From: Variovorax atrisoli 110B
GTDB lineage: Bacteria > Pseudomonadota > Gammaproteobacteria > Burkholderiales > Burkholderiaceae_C
Direction of reading: 5' to 3'
DNA: 64,000 nucleotides
Assembly (NCBI RefSeq): GCF_000382045.1
Contig: NZ_KB907456.1
Coordinates: 186,001-250,000 of the forward strand
Numbering within the stretch: position 1 is the first letter of the stretch; every line of letters begins with the position of its first letter. Positions 52,634-62,585 of this stretch are shown in pieces. A model generated the notes under the pieces. The model was not told the origin of the DNA. It searched no databases and was given only the letters and a program-made list of their open reading frames with translations. Position numbers and translations under genes: made by a program.

Positions 52634-53632
52634 TTGAGCGAGCTGCACAAATTCCTGTTCGATGGCCTGCCGGTGCGCGGCATGATCGTGCGCCTGACGG
52701 ACGCGTGGCAGGAGATCCTCGCGCGGCGCGCCTCCAACACCGCCACCGGCGCCTATCCGCAGCCGGTGGTCGAACTGCTCGGCGAGATGACGGCTGCCGC
52801 CACCCTGATGCAGGCCAACATCAAGTTCAACGGCGCGCTGATCCTGCAGATCTTCGGCGACGGCCCCGTCAAGGTGGCGGTGGCCGAGTCCAAGCCCGAC
52901 CTGAGCCTGCGCGCCACCGCCAAGGTGATGGGTGAACTGCCCGCCGACGCGCGCCTGCCCGATATGGTCAACGTGGGCAACAAGGGCCGCTGCGCCATCA
53001 CGCTCGACCCCAAGGACAAGCTGCCCGGCACCACCCCCTACCAGGGCGTCGTGCCGCTCTTCGGCGACGACGGCGAGAAGCTCGGCAAGCTCAGCGACGT
53101 GCTCCAGCACTACATGCTGCAGAGCGAGCAGCTCGATACCACGCTGGTGCTGGCCGCCGACGATAAGGTCGCTGCCGGCCTGCTGATCCAGCGCCTGCCG
53201 GTGAAGGGCGAAGGCAACCTCGAAGGCACCGCCGACAAGGACCACGACCAGGCGAATGAAGACCAGATCGGCCGCAACGAGGACTACAACCGCATCTCGA
53301 TCCTCGCGTCGAGCCTGACGCGCGAAGAGCTGCTCACGCTCGACGTCGAGACCATCCTGCGCCGCCTGTTCTGGGAAGAGAAACTGCTGCGCTTCGAGCC
53401 GCAGGCCGGCATGCTCGGCCCGCACTTCGCCTGCACCTGCGGCCGAGAGCGCGTGGCCCAGATGATCCGCGGCCTCGGCGAGCAGGAGGCCGAGAGCATC
53501 CTCGCCGAGCGCGGCAACATCGAGGTGGGCTGCGACTTCTGCGGCAAGCAGTACCGCTTCGACGCGGTCGACGCTGCGCAGATCTTCACGCCGGCGGGCG
53601 ACAGGGCGCCGGGCAGCCAGGTCGTGCAATAG
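52634..53632 (+). CDS. hslO: Redox-regulated chaperone Hsp33
   Basis: Hsp33 protects proteins during oxidative stress and is activated when its zinc-binding cysteines are oxidised. The 332-aa protein carries Cys267-x-Cys269 (FACTCGRERV) and Cys300-x-x-Cys303 (GCDFCGKQYRF), the redox switch, after an N-terminal chaperone domain (LPVRGMIVRLTDAWQEIL). A charged insert rich in Asp/Glu/Asn lies at 200-216. It starts at TTG 52634, overlapping the stop of a two-codon ORF (ATG TTT TGA, 52629-52637); GAGAGGA lies just upstream of that ORF. Confidence 0.92.
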   Translation: MSELHKFLFDGLPVRGMIVRLTDAWQEILARRASNTATGAYPQPVVELLGEMTAAATLMQANIKFNGALILQIFGDGPVKVAVAESKPDLSLRATAKVMGELPADARLPDMVNVGNKGRCAITLDPKDKLPGTTPYQGVVPLFGDDGEKLGKLSDVLQHYMLQSEQLDTTLVLAADDKVAAGLLIQRLPVKGEGNLEGTADKDHDQANEDQIGRNEDYNRISILASSLTREELLTLDVETILRRLFWEEKLLRFEPQAGMLGPHFACTCGRERVAQMIRGLGEQEAESILAERGNIEVGCDFCGKQYRFDAVDAAQIFTPAGDRAPGSQVVQ

Positions 53633-53683
53633 AAGAAGCCGGCGGCGGTGGCGGCCGCCCATCGCTGCCGCTTCTCTCGTTGT

Positions 53684-53990
53684 TCAGCGCAGCACCTTGA
53701 CCATCGCCGCGAAGCGCTCGTCGGCGTAGCCCGCAGGCATCGCGGGGCCTAACATCCCGGTCAGGTACACCGGAAAGCTTCCGTTCAGCCCGGGTTCGTG
53801 AGCCTGATTCAAGAACAGCCGGCCCGAAGCCAATCGCGCCGACCATGCGGCCGAACCCACGCCCAGTCCCTCTGATTCGCAGATGCGCGTCGTGGAAAAA
53901 GCCACTCGTCGCGCCGGACATGCACGACGGCACTGCCGGTGCACGAGTAAGTGGTGCACGCCGCGATGACGGAGCGCTCGGCCTGCGCCG
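53684..53990 (-). pseudogene. Possible frame-disrupted remnant between hslO and the exported protein gene
   Basis: This is the only interval over 300 bp without a clear gene (53633-54023). The minus-strand frame ending at 53684 encodes a plausible C-terminus (SGRLFLNQAHEPGLNGSFPV, then AGYADERFAAMVKVL). A different frame around 53920-53990 gives another plausible piece (SVIAACTTYSCTGSAVVHV), so a frameshift near 53905-53925 is suggested. No intact start joins them and no family was recognised. It could also be noncoding. Confidence 0.25.
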
Positions 53991-54023
53991 AGTGCTCGGC
54001 GTCTCGCCGGGCGAAGTGCTGAC

Positions 54024-55001
54024 TCAGCGGGAGCCGTCGTCGAAGCCACCGAACGCGATGTCCGGCGCGCTCGTGTTGTGCTTCGAAGGCAGGCTGCGCC
54101 CGAAGCGCACCTGCGTGGCCTGGAGGCTCTTCACCTCCGGCAGCGGCAGCACCTGCTGCGCCGCCTGGGGCGACGCCTGCCAGCGCACCTCGCTCACGTC
54201 GGCGTTGTCGGGCGTGACGTACATCGAGCGCAGCACCGCGAAAGGCTGGGCGTTCGCGGTCGGCTTCGACAGCGTGACGTCGAGCGCGGTGCGTACGCGG
54301 CTGATCTCGTCGACCTTCACCGCGGCACTGCCGCCGTCGGTGAAGCGCACATGGATGGCCAGCGGCCGGGGCACGATGCGGATCGACGCGATGTTCACCA
54401 CCGGCCGTGCGGCGGCCTCGACCGGGCCGAGCAGGAAGGACGAGCCGTACACCCCGTCGCCGAAGCGCGCCTCGGGCAGCGGCTTGATGCGCCAGTAGCC
54501 GTCGGACGGATAGAGCACGATGGCCTCGAGCGGCTTGCCGTTCTCCTTCCTGAAGACCTGCAGCAGGTGGAAGCCGCGGTCCTTGCGCTTGCCCACCTGC
54601 ACGGGCACGCGCTGCGGGCGCCAGAAGCTCGGCAGCGTCATGCCGACGACGCGCCACTGTGCGTTGTCCATCAGCACCACGGTGCGCTTGCGGAAGCGGT
54701 AGGCCGGGTCGGTGGGATGCTCGCCGCCGTCGAAGTTGCAGCCTGAGAAGTCGGGCGCGGTGACGTCGTTGCCGATCTTGTCGAGGTAGTCGGGCTGCAG
54801 TGCCTCGATGCGCATGCGGCGGATGCCTTCGCCGCGCAGGGTCAGCGAGACGTTGTCTTCTTCGGCGCAGGCGGTGGTGGTGGTGCCGTTCTCGACGGTG
54901 GCCGCGACGGGCGCCGCGTGGGCCGCACCGGCCGCCGAGAGCAGCAGGGCGGCAGGAAGAAGAGGAAGCGTGGCGATGCGCGCGAGGGTCGAAAAGGGCA
55001 T
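54024..55001 (-). CDS. Exported protein of unknown function
   Basis: The 325-aa product has a signal peptide (1-29, ending GAAHAAP) and no recognised domain. Visible features are two cysteines (TACAEED and FSGCNFDGG) that could form a disulfide, alternating strands such as RTVVLMDNAQWRVVGMTLPS, and a C-terminal QVRFGRSLPSKHNTSAPDIA segment. GGAG precedes the ATG at 54999-55001. It lies 34 bp after the NadR-type kinase gene in the same direction, so it could share its transcript. Probably periplasmic. Confidence 0.8.
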   Translation of the reverse strand: MPFSTLARIATLPLLPAALLLSAAGAAHAAPVAATVENGTTTTACAEEDNVSLTLRGEGIRRMRIEALQPDYLDKIGNDVTAPDFSGCNFDGGEHPTDPAYRFRKRTVVLMDNAQWRVVGMTLPSFWRPQRVPVQVGKRKDRGFHLLQVFRKENGKPLEAIVLYPSDGYWRIKPLPEARFGDGVYGSSFLLGPVEAAARPVVNIASIRIVPRPLAIHVRFTDGGSAAVKVDEISRVRTALDVTLSKPTANAQPFAVLRSMYVTPDNADVSEVRWQASPQAAQQVLPLPEVKSLQATQVRFGRSLPSKHNTSAPDIAFGGFDDGSR

Positions 55002-55035
55002 CGGGTCTCCGGTAAGGGGCAGGGGGGCGAGCGCG

Positions 55036-55707
55036 CTACTCGCGGCGCGCGATGAGATCGCTGAAAAGCCTATGTTCGCATTCCGGGTCGGAGCATTTCT
55101 CGCAAGGCCACGACCAGGAGGCGGGTTTCGCGTCGGACTTGACGCGCGTGCGCGGCCGGCCCTCGTTGCCCGCGATGGAGACGATGGCGTTCCAGGCATT
55201 GGCCAGCCGCTCGGCGCCGCTGCCGTGCACCACGGCATACGAGAGCTTCGCGCGAGCGAGCGCGGCACGCACCAGCGTGTCGGTCGGCTGCTGCGCATGC
55301 GGGCCGTCGCGCATGCCGTCGGCGACCCAGGGCAGGTCGAGCGCGGTCAGAAGCGTGATGGCGTAGCCGCGCTGGGCAGCCAGGGCGTCTTCGTAGAGCG
55401 ACGTGTCGGCGAAGAGCTGCTCGCTGTAGACGGCCGTCATGAGCGCGGTGGTGTCGGCCACCACCACGCCGGCGGCGGCGGCGCTCGCGATGCGGCGGGT
55501 CTGCTCGTCGGCGATGGCCTGCTGCTCGTCGGGGCGCGGCGTGCGGTTCTCGCGCTCGCACCATTCGCGCAGGTACTCGCTCACCAAGGTCGTCGGAACG
55601 CCACGGTCCTGCAGGCGCTGCGCGATGGCGCGGGCCAGCTCGGTCTTGCCGGTGCTCTCGGCACCCACCAGGGCGATGACGCAGCCGGTCGGCAGTACGG
55701 GTGTCAT
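55036..55707 (-). CDS. NadR-type ATPase / nicotinamide riboside kinase
   Basis: The 223-aa P-loop protein resembles the kinase domain of NadR, which phosphorylates nicotinamide riboside. Walker A is VGAESTGKTELARAIAQRL, followed by VSEYLREWCE and VVADTTALMTAVYSE. It overlaps pnuC by 4 nt (ATGA), which strongly supports a role in NAD salvage. The C-terminus carries a compact Cys/His cluster, Cys202-x2-Cys205-x4-Cys210-x-His212, that could bind zinc and is not part of classical NadR. Confidence 0.87.
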   Translation of the reverse strand: MTPVLPTGCVIALVGAESTGKTELARAIAQRLQDRGVPTTLVSEYLREWCERENRTPRPDEQQAIADEQTRRIASAAAAGVVVADTTALMTAVYSEQLFADTSLYEDALAAQRGYAITLLTALDLPWVADGMRDGPHAQQPTDTLVRAALARAKLSYAVVHGSGAERLANAWNAIVSIAGNEGRPRTRVKSDAKPASWSWPCEKCSDPECEHRLFSDLIARRE

Positions 55708-56306
55708 GCTCGCGCTGCCTCAACGGTGCTCGAAGGCATGCGCTGGCGCCAGGCAAGGTAGCCGGCCACGCTGAGCACCGCGAACACCGCATACAGGCCC
55801 ACCGTAAGCCACAGGCCCTTGTGGATGAAGAGGCCCACGCTCACGACGTTCACCGCCAGCCAGATCAGCCAGTTCTCGATGAACTTGCGCCCGAGCAGGA
55901 ACTGCCCGACAAGGCTCAGGCCGGTGGCGAAGCCGTCCCACCAGGGCACGTCGGTGTCGGTGAAGCGGCGCAGGAAGAGGGCGACCGCCGGCCAGGCCAC
56001 CGCACAGGCCAGCAATGTGAGCGCGATGCCGCGCGACGAAAGCCGGCTGACGCGCAGCGCGCTGCCGTCGGCCCGGTGGCCGCGCAGCCACTGCGCCCAT
56101 CCCCAGAGCGCGACGAGCGCGAAGAAGACCTGCAGCGAGGCGTCGCCGTAGATGCGCGCCTTGGCGAACACCGCCACGTAGAGCACGGAGCTGACGATGG
56201 CCAGCGGCCATCCCCAGTGGATCTCGCGCATGTTGCAGCCCACCATGGCGAGCGCCAGTGTCGACGCGACGAGCTCGAGCCAGCTCACGGGAGAGCCCCA
56301 GAGCAT
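55704..56306 (-). CDS. pnuC: Nicotinamide riboside transporter PnuC
   Basis: The 200-aa inner-membrane protein has about seven helices and the PnuC motifs WLELVASTLALAMVGCNMRE, WPLAIVSSVLYVAVFAKARI, YGDASLQVFFALVALWGWAQ, and WDGFATGLSLVGQFLLGRKF with ENWLIWLAVNVVSVGLF. It imports nicotinamide riboside by facilitated diffusion, trapped by the NadR-type kinase encoded next. No riboswitch is evident; upstream lies repeat copy C and ftsB. Confidence 0.93.
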   Translation of the reverse strand: MLWGSPVSWLELVASTLALAMVGCNMREIHWGWPLAIVSSVLYVAVFAKARIYGDASLQVFFALVALWGWAQWLRGHRADGSALRVSRLSSRGIALTLLACAVAWPAVALFLRRFTDTDVPWWDGFATGLSLVGQFLLGRKFIENWLIWLAVNVVSVGLFIHKGLWLTVGLYAVFAVLSVAGYLAWRQRMPSSTVEAARA

Positions 56307-56370
56307 GAACGCGGGGGCCGAGAGAAGCTCGAGAATCAGATCCGCCCCCGGAGGGTGCTGTCGCGGTCTG

Positions 56371-56471
56371 TTCGTGGGACACCGCGGAACCGGCTTTGCC
56401 GGGCCGCTGGTGTCGCCCCCTGGAAGGGGGTTGGCGAAGCGACACGAAGTGCGCGAAGACTGGGGGTCATC
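56371..56471 (-). repeat. 3'-anchored intergenic repeat, copy C
   Basis: Begins right after the ftsB stop. In gene direction it reads GATGACCCCCAGTCTTCGCG, CACTTCGTGTCGCTTCGCC, a CCCCC-TTCCA-GGGGG hairpin (56416-56430) and a CCGGC-AAA-GCCGG hairpin (56390-56402). It is nearly collinear with copy B over about 95 bp. Probably ends the pyrG-ftsB transcript. Confidence 0.85.
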
Positions 56472-56750
56472 CTAATGTGCTATCTGCACGAAGACCTCGT
56501 TCGGCTTCACCATGCCGAGTTCCGCGCGCGCGCGCTCCTCGACCATCTCGAGGCCGTCCTTGAGGTCGTTGACCTCGGAGGTGAGGCGTTCGTTGTTCAG
56601 CGCGGCCTTGGCGTTGGCGTCCTTCTGGTCGGCCAGCTTGGTCCGCAGCTGGGCCACGTCGCGCACGCTGCCGCGCCCGTTCCACAGCTGCCACTGCAGG
56701 ATGGCCAGCAGGAGCAGCAGGACGATCGGTGGAACGAGGCGGGCGCGCAT
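56472..56750 (-). CDS. ftsB: Cell division protein FtsB
   Basis: The 92-aa protein has one membrane helix (about 6-22, PPIVLLLLLAILQWQLW) and a coiled coil (about 28-70, with VAQLRTKLADQKDANAKAAL) ending in ERARAELGMVKPNEVFVQI, the FtsB signature. It links FtsL and FtsQ in the divisome. It follows eno by 18 bp, its usual place. Confidence 0.93.
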   Translation of the reverse strand: MRARLVPPIVLLLLLAILQWQLWNGRGSVRDVAQLRTKLADQKDANAKAALNNERLTSEVNDLKDGLEMVEERARAELGMVKPNEVFVQIAH

Positions 56751-56768
56751 GCCGCGTGGCGTCCGGCG

Positions 56769-58052
56769 TTACTTCAGGTTGTAGAACGCGCCGCGGCCGG
56801 GGTACACGGCGATGTCGCCCAGGTCTTCCTCGATGCGCAGCAGCTGGTTGTACTTGGCGATGCGGTCGGAACGCGAGAGCGAGCCGGTCTTGATCTGGCC
56901 GGCGTTGGTGCCCACGGCGATGTCGGCGATGGTGCTGTCTTCCGTCTCGCCCGAGCGGTGCGAGATGACGGCGGTGTAGCCCGCGCGCTTGGCCATCTCG
57001 ATGGCGGCGAAGGTCTCGGTCAGCGTGCCGATCTGGTTGATCTTGATCAGGATCGAGTTGGCGATGCCCTTCTCGATGCCTTCCTGCAGGATCTTGGTGT
57101 TGGTGACGAACAGGTCGTCGCCCACCAGCTGCACGCGCTTGCCCAGGCGTTCGGTGAGCAGCTTCCAGCCGTCCCAGTCGCCTTCGTGCATGCCGTCCTC
57201 GATGCTGATGATCGGGTACTTGTCGACCCAGGTCGCGAGCATGTCGGTCCAGCTCTCGGCGGTCAGCGAGAGGTTCTCGCCCGACAGCACGTACTTGCCG
57301 TCCTTGTAGAACTCGCTGGCCGCGCAGTCCAGGCCCAGGGCGATCTGCTCGCCGGCGGTGTAGCCGGCCTTGTCGATGGCTTCCAGGATCAGCTGGATGG
57401 CAGCCTCATGGCTCTCGACGCTGGGAGCGAAGCCGCCTTCGTCGCCCACCGCCGTGCTGATGCCCCGGTCGCCCAGGATCTTCTTGAGCGCGTGGAACAC
57501 CTCGGCGCCGTAGCGCACGGCCTCGCGGAAGCTCTTGGCGCCCACGGGGATGATCATGAATTCCTGCAGGTCGAGGCTGTTGTTGGCGTGGGCGCCGCCG
57601 TTGATGACGTTCATCATCGGCACCGGCAGCTGCATGCCGCCCATGCCGCCGAAGTAGCGGTACAGCGGCAGGCCCGATTCCTCTGCCGCGGCGCGGGCCA
57701 CGGCCATCGAGACGGCGAGGGTGGCGTTGGCGCCCAGGCGGCCCTTGTTGTCGGTGCCGTCGAGGTCGATCATCGTGCGATCGAGGAAGGCCTGTTCGCT
57801 GGCGTCGAGGCCCAGCACGGCTTCAGAGATCTCGGTGTTGATGTTCTCGACGGCCTTCAGCACGCCCTTGCCGAGATAGCGGCTCTTGTCGCCGTCGCGT
57901 AGCTCGATGGCTTCGCGCGAGCCGGTCGATGCGCCCGAGGGCACGGCCGCGCGGCCCATGGTGCCCGACTCGAGCAGCACGTCGCATTCGACGGTGGGGT
58001 TGCCTCGGCTGTCGAGAATTTCGCGGCCGACGATGTCAACGATTGCACTCAT
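56769..58052 (-). CDS. eno: Enolase
   Basis: Enolase converts 2-phosphoglycerate to PEP. The 427-aa protein starts MSAIVDIVGREILDSRGNP and contains GAHANNSLDLQEFMIIPVG, the Mg-binding region and LLIKINQIGTLTETFAAIEM then SHRSGETEDSTIADIAVG with catalytic Lys, His and Ser. It follows the DUF1330 gene by 64 bp. Confidence 0.97.
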   Translation of the reverse strand: MSAIVDIVGREILDSRGNPTVECDVLLESGTMGRAAVPSGASTGSREAIELRDGDKSRYLGKGVLKAVENINTEISEAVLGLDASEQAFLDRTMIDLDGTDNKGRLGANATLAVSMAVARAAAEESGLPLYRYFGGMGGMQLPVPMMNVINGGAHANNSLDLQEFMIIPVGAKSFREAVRYGAEVFHALKKILGDRGISTAVGDEGGFAPSVESHEAAIQLILEAIDKAGYTAGEQIALGLDCAASEFYKDGKYVLSGENLSLTAESWTDMLATWVDKYPIISIEDGMHEGDWDGWKLLTERLGKRVQLVGDDLFVTNTKILQEGIEKGIANSILIKINQIGTLTETFAAIEMAKRAGYTAVISHRSGETEDSTIADIAVGTNAGQIKTGSLSRSDRIAKYNQLLRIEEDLGDIAVYPGRGAFYNLK

Positions 58053-58116
58053 CTTCTGTCTTTCTCTTTCTGGTCTCTTTGGGCGGATGAATAGATGTGA
58101 AAAGGGATCGGAAGGC

Positions 58117-58407
58117 TCAGAGGCCCTCGACGGCGATCATGTTCATGATCGCGGCGCCGGCACGGGCCTCGCGCGCCTTGAGGTACTCGGGCGTCTCATA
58201 GAAGGCCTTGGCCTTCTCGAAGCTGGGGAACTTGAGGATCACGACGCGCGTGGGCTTCCAGTCGCCCTCCAGGGGCTGCACCTGGCCGCCGCGCACGCAC
58301 ACCTCGGCGCCGTGCGCCTGCATGGCGACGGTCGACCACTTCTTGTATTCCTCGTACTGCGTCGGGTTGGTTACCTCGACGTGGGCGATGACGTAGCCGC
58401 TGCTCAT
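58117..58407 (-). CDS. DUF1330 family protein
   Basis: The 96-aa protein has the DUF1330 dimeric alpha-beta barrel pattern: GYVIAHVEVTNPTQYEEYKK, GGQVQPLEGDWKPTRVVILK, and FPSFEKAKAFYETPEYLKAR. Function unknown. Its start codon overlaps the stop of a 22-codon ORF that itself overlaps the pyrG stop, so translation may be coupled to pyrG. It occupies the position between pyrG and eno where kdsA is often found. Confidence 0.88.
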   Translation of the reverse strand: MSSGYVIAHVEVTNPTQYEEYKKWSTVAMQAHGAEVCVRGGQVQPLEGDWKPTRVVILKFPSFEKAKAFYETPEYLKAREARAGAAIMNMIAVEGL

Positions 58408-58468
58408 TCGAATACCTCCGTGCTCCGCACTGCGGCGCGAGCTTGCCTGGCGCGGTCCGGCGCGGCGC

Positions 58469-58472
<4 letters not shown>
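58404..58472 (-). CDS. 22-codon ORF coupling pyrG to DUF1330
   Basis: The ORF starts at the pyrG stop (ATGA, 58469-58472) and ends with a TGA overlapping the DUF1330 start (ATGA, 58404-58407). Its product would be a basic peptide of 22 residues beginning MSAAPDRARQARAAV. It is too short to assign a function. The double overlap is a layout expected for translational coupling, but chance in GC-rich DNA is not excluded. Confidence 0.4.
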
Positions 58473-60151
<1,679 letters not shown>

Positions 60152-60193
60152 GCCAGTTCCGGATGCTGTGAATCCGGGCAGTGGGAAATTGCG

Positions 60194-60199
60194 ATTATA
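60194..60199 (-). promoter_or_regulatory. Probable -10 box of pyrG
   Basis: On the minus strand the hexamer is TATAAT, preceded by C (CTATAAT). No good -35 element is visible at the expected distance (AAGGTG is the nearest). The leader would be about 40 nt. Confidence 0.5.
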
Positions 60200-60275
60200 G
60201 GTGTGCCCTTCGCGACACCTTCCGCCAAGGGCTTGTTGGCGTGGGGCCGATGGCATGTGAGCAACAATACGTCCC

Positions 60276-61499
60276 ATGCAAGATCTCGCCGGCAAACACA
60301 TCGTTCTCGGTCTCACGGGCGGCATCGCCTGCTACAAGTCGGCCGAACTGTGCCGGCTGTTCGTCAAGGCGGGCGCGACCGTCCAGGTCGTCATGACCGA
60401 GGCGGCGGAGCAGTTCATCACCCCGGTGACCATGCAGGCGCTCTCGGGGCGCACCGTCTACACCTCGCAGTGGGACACCCGCGAGCCCAACAACATGCCG
60501 CACATCAACCTGAGCCGCGAGGCCGACGCGATCGTGCTGGCGCCCTGCAGCGCCGACTTCATTGCCCGGCTGGTGCAGGGCCGCTCCGACGACCTGCTGA
60601 GCCTGATGTGCCTGGCCCGCCCGATGGACCGCATCCCGCTGCTGATCGCCCCGGCTATGAACCGCGAGATGTGGGCCCATCCGGCCACGCAGCGCAACCT
60701 GATGCAGGTGGCCGCCGACGGCGCGACCGTGCTGGGCGTGGGCAACGGCTGGCAGGCCTGCGGCGAGACCGGCGACGGCCGCATGCTCGAGCCGGCGCAG
60801 CTGCTGGAGGACGTCACCGCCTTCTTCAGCCCCAAGCTGCTGGCGGGGCAGAAGGTGCTGGTCACGGCCGGCCCGACCTTCGAGGCACTGGACCCGATCC
60901 GCGGCATCACCAACCATTCGTCGGGCAAGATGGGCTTCGCCATCGCCCGGGCAGCCCGCGAGGCCGGCGCCGAGGTCACGCTGGTGGCCGGCCCGGTGCA
61001 CCTGCCCACGCCGCGCGGCGTGACGCGCGTCGACGTGCTGTCGGCGCAGCAGATGCTCGACGCGACGACCCGTGCAGCGCAGAGTGCTAGCATTTTCGTA
61101 GCTACGGCTGCCGTCGCCGACTGGCGCCCCGCCACGCAGAGCGAGCAGAAGATCAAGAAGGACGGCAGCGGCAGGACGCCGGTGCTCCACTTCACCGAGA
61201 ACCCGGACATCCTCCTTTCCGTCGCGAAGAGCGAGCGGGCCCAGTCGAAGAAGCTTTTCTGCGTAGGCTTCGCCGCCGAGAGCGAGAACCTCGCCGAACA
61301 TGCCAAGGCCAAGCGCGAGCGCAAGGGCATCCCGCTGCTGGTGGGCAACATCGGTCCGCTGACCTTCGGGCAGGACGACAACGCGCTGCTGCTGGTCGAT
61401 GCCAATGGCGTGCGCGAGCTGCCGCGCGCCCCCAAGCTCACGCTGGCGCGCGAGCTCATGACCGAGATCGCAGCCCGTCTTCCCGACTGGAGGGTCTGA
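60276..61499 (+). CDS. coaBC: Bifunctional phosphopantothenoylcysteine decarboxylase/phosphopantothenate-cysteine ligase
   Basis: The enzyme makes 4'-phosphopantetheine for coenzyme A. The 407-aa protein has the FMN-binding CoaC domain (IVLGLTGGIACYKSAEL, catalytic His in NNMPHINLSREAD, PAMNREMW, ACGETGDGRMLE) and the CoaB ligase domain (VLVTAGPTFEALDPIRGITN, SSGKMGFAIARAAREAGAEV, ATAAVADWRP). It is divergent from pyrG. Its stop overlaps the next start (TGATG). Confidence 0.96.
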   Translation: MQDLAGKHIVLGLTGGIACYKSAELCRLFVKAGATVQVVMTEAAEQFITPVTMQALSGRTVYTSQWDTREPNNMPHINLSREADAIVLAPCSADFIARLVQGRSDDLLSLMCLARPMDRIPLLIAPAMNREMWAHPATQRNLMQVAADGATVLGVGNGWQACGETGDGRMLEPAQLLEDVTAFFSPKLLAGQKVLVTAGPTFEALDPIRGITNHSSGKMGFAIARAAREAGAEVTLVAGPVHLPTPRGVTRVDVLSAQQMLDATTRAAQSASIFVATAAVADWRPATQSEQKIKKDGSGRTPVLHFTENPDILLSVAKSERAQSKKLFCVGFAAESENLAEHAKAKRERKGIPLLVGNIGPLTFGQDDNALLLVDANGVRELPRAPKLTLARELMTEIAARLPDWRV

Positions 61500-61957
61500 T
61501 GAATCCCCAATGGAACACGCCGCCGAACGGCGATTTCGCCCGCTATGTCGAGCGGCTGTCCGCGCAGGCGGCGTTGCCGAGGCGAGCCGCTTCGCCCGGT
61601 GAGCATGGCCTCGACGTCGGCATGACGACGACTGCCGGCCCCAATGCACAGGGGCCGGTCTCGGCCGCGATGCAGCGCGCCGAACTCCCCAACAGCGAGG
61701 TGCCGAAGAAGGAGCCCGGCTCCTTCGACCCGGCGCTGCTCAAGGTGCTGGGCATCTTCGGCGCGGTGGCATTCCTGGTGCTCTGGGCGGCGGGCGTGCC
61801 GTTCGGCGTTCTGATCGTCCTGGCGGCGGCTGCCGCCTGGTTCGGCAGGAAGTTGAAGGGCCTCAAGCTCACCCCCGGCGTCGCCAAGTGGCAGCAGGTG
61901 CTGGAAGAGGCGGCCCGCAAGCAAAGAGAACAGCAACAGAAGCAAGGCAACAACTAA
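61499..61957 (+). CDS. Membrane protein of unknown function, coaBC-dut interval
   Basis: The 152-aa protein has a polar N-terminal half, one or two hydrophobic helices (about 83-117, GIFGAVAFLVLWAAGVPFGV, LIVLAAAAAWFG), and a Gln/Lys-rich end (KQREQQQKQGNN). No family recognised. The start overlaps the coaBC stop, and dut starts directly after its own stop, so all three genes form one operon. Confidence 0.75.
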   Translation: MNPQWNTPPNGDFARYVERLSAQAALPRRAASPGEHGLDVGMTTTAGPNAQGPVSAAMQRAELPNSEVPKKEPGSFDPALLKVLGIFGAVAFLVLWAAGVPFGVLIVLAAAAAWFGRKLKGLKLTPGVAKWQQVLEEAARKQREQQQKQGNN

Positions 61958-62404
61958 GTGAAAGTCGACGTCCGCATCCTCGATCCGCGCATGGTGGATC
62001 AACTGCCCGCATATGCCACCCCCGGAAGCGCCGGCCTCGACCTGCGAGCCTGCCTCGATGCCCCCATCACGCTGGAGCCCAACGGCTGGCAGCTGGTGGG
62101 CACCGGCATCGCGATCCATCTGGCCGATCCGGCCTATGCAGCGCTGATCCTTCCTCGCTCGGGGCTGGGCCACAAGCACGGCATCGTGCTGGGCAACCTC
62201 GTCGGCCTGATCGACAGCGACTACCAGGGCGAGCTGAAGATCAGCGCCTGGAATCGCAGCGACACGCCCTTCGTGCTGAATCCGATGGAACGGCTCGCGC
62301 AGCTCGTGATCGTGCCGGTGGTGCAGGCGCAGTTTCGTGTGGTCACAGAATTTGCACCCACGCAACGCGGCGAAGGTGGCTACGGCTCCACAGGCAAGCA
62401 TTGA
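61958..62404 (+). CDS. dut: dUTP diphosphatase
   Basis: Dut removes dUTP and yields dUMP for thymidylate synthesis. The 148-aa trimeric enzyme has its five motifs: TPGSAGLDLRA, LPRSGLGHKHGIVLGN, GLIDSDYQGEL, RLAQLVIVPV and RGEGGYGSTGKH at the end. The start is GTG at 61958, immediately after the stop of the preceding gene. Confidence 0.96.
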   Translation: MKVDVRILDPRMVDQLPAYATPGSAGLDLRACLDAPITLEPNGWQLVGTGIAIHLADPAYAALILPRSGLGHKHGIVLGNLVGLIDSDYQGELKISAWNRSDTPFVLNPMERLAQLVIVPVVQAQFRVVTEFAPTQRGEGGYGSTGKH

Positions 62405-62585
62405 GCGAATCCTGAAGACCGGCCGGTTTCCGGGCGGTAAAGAACGGAACCGGCTGGGGCCGCCCGCCTCGAAGGTTTCAGTGTGTGAACGGCGTCATCG
62501 CGGCCGATGCTGCGGCGTTAGTCAGGCACACGCAGGGTGCATGCATACATCATCCTTGCACCGTTCTTTCCGAGGAGCCTCCAAC

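Noticed and set aside
56307..56370. Riboswitch upstream of pnuC
   Set aside because: The region between pnuC and the repeat is only about 65 bp and shows no NAD-II, preQ1-like or other known fold by eye.
55704..57902. 733-codon plus-strand frame opposite pnuC, ftsB and eno
   Set aside because: Shadow of three well-supported minus-strand genes; composition is His/Leu/Val-rich and no motif is present.
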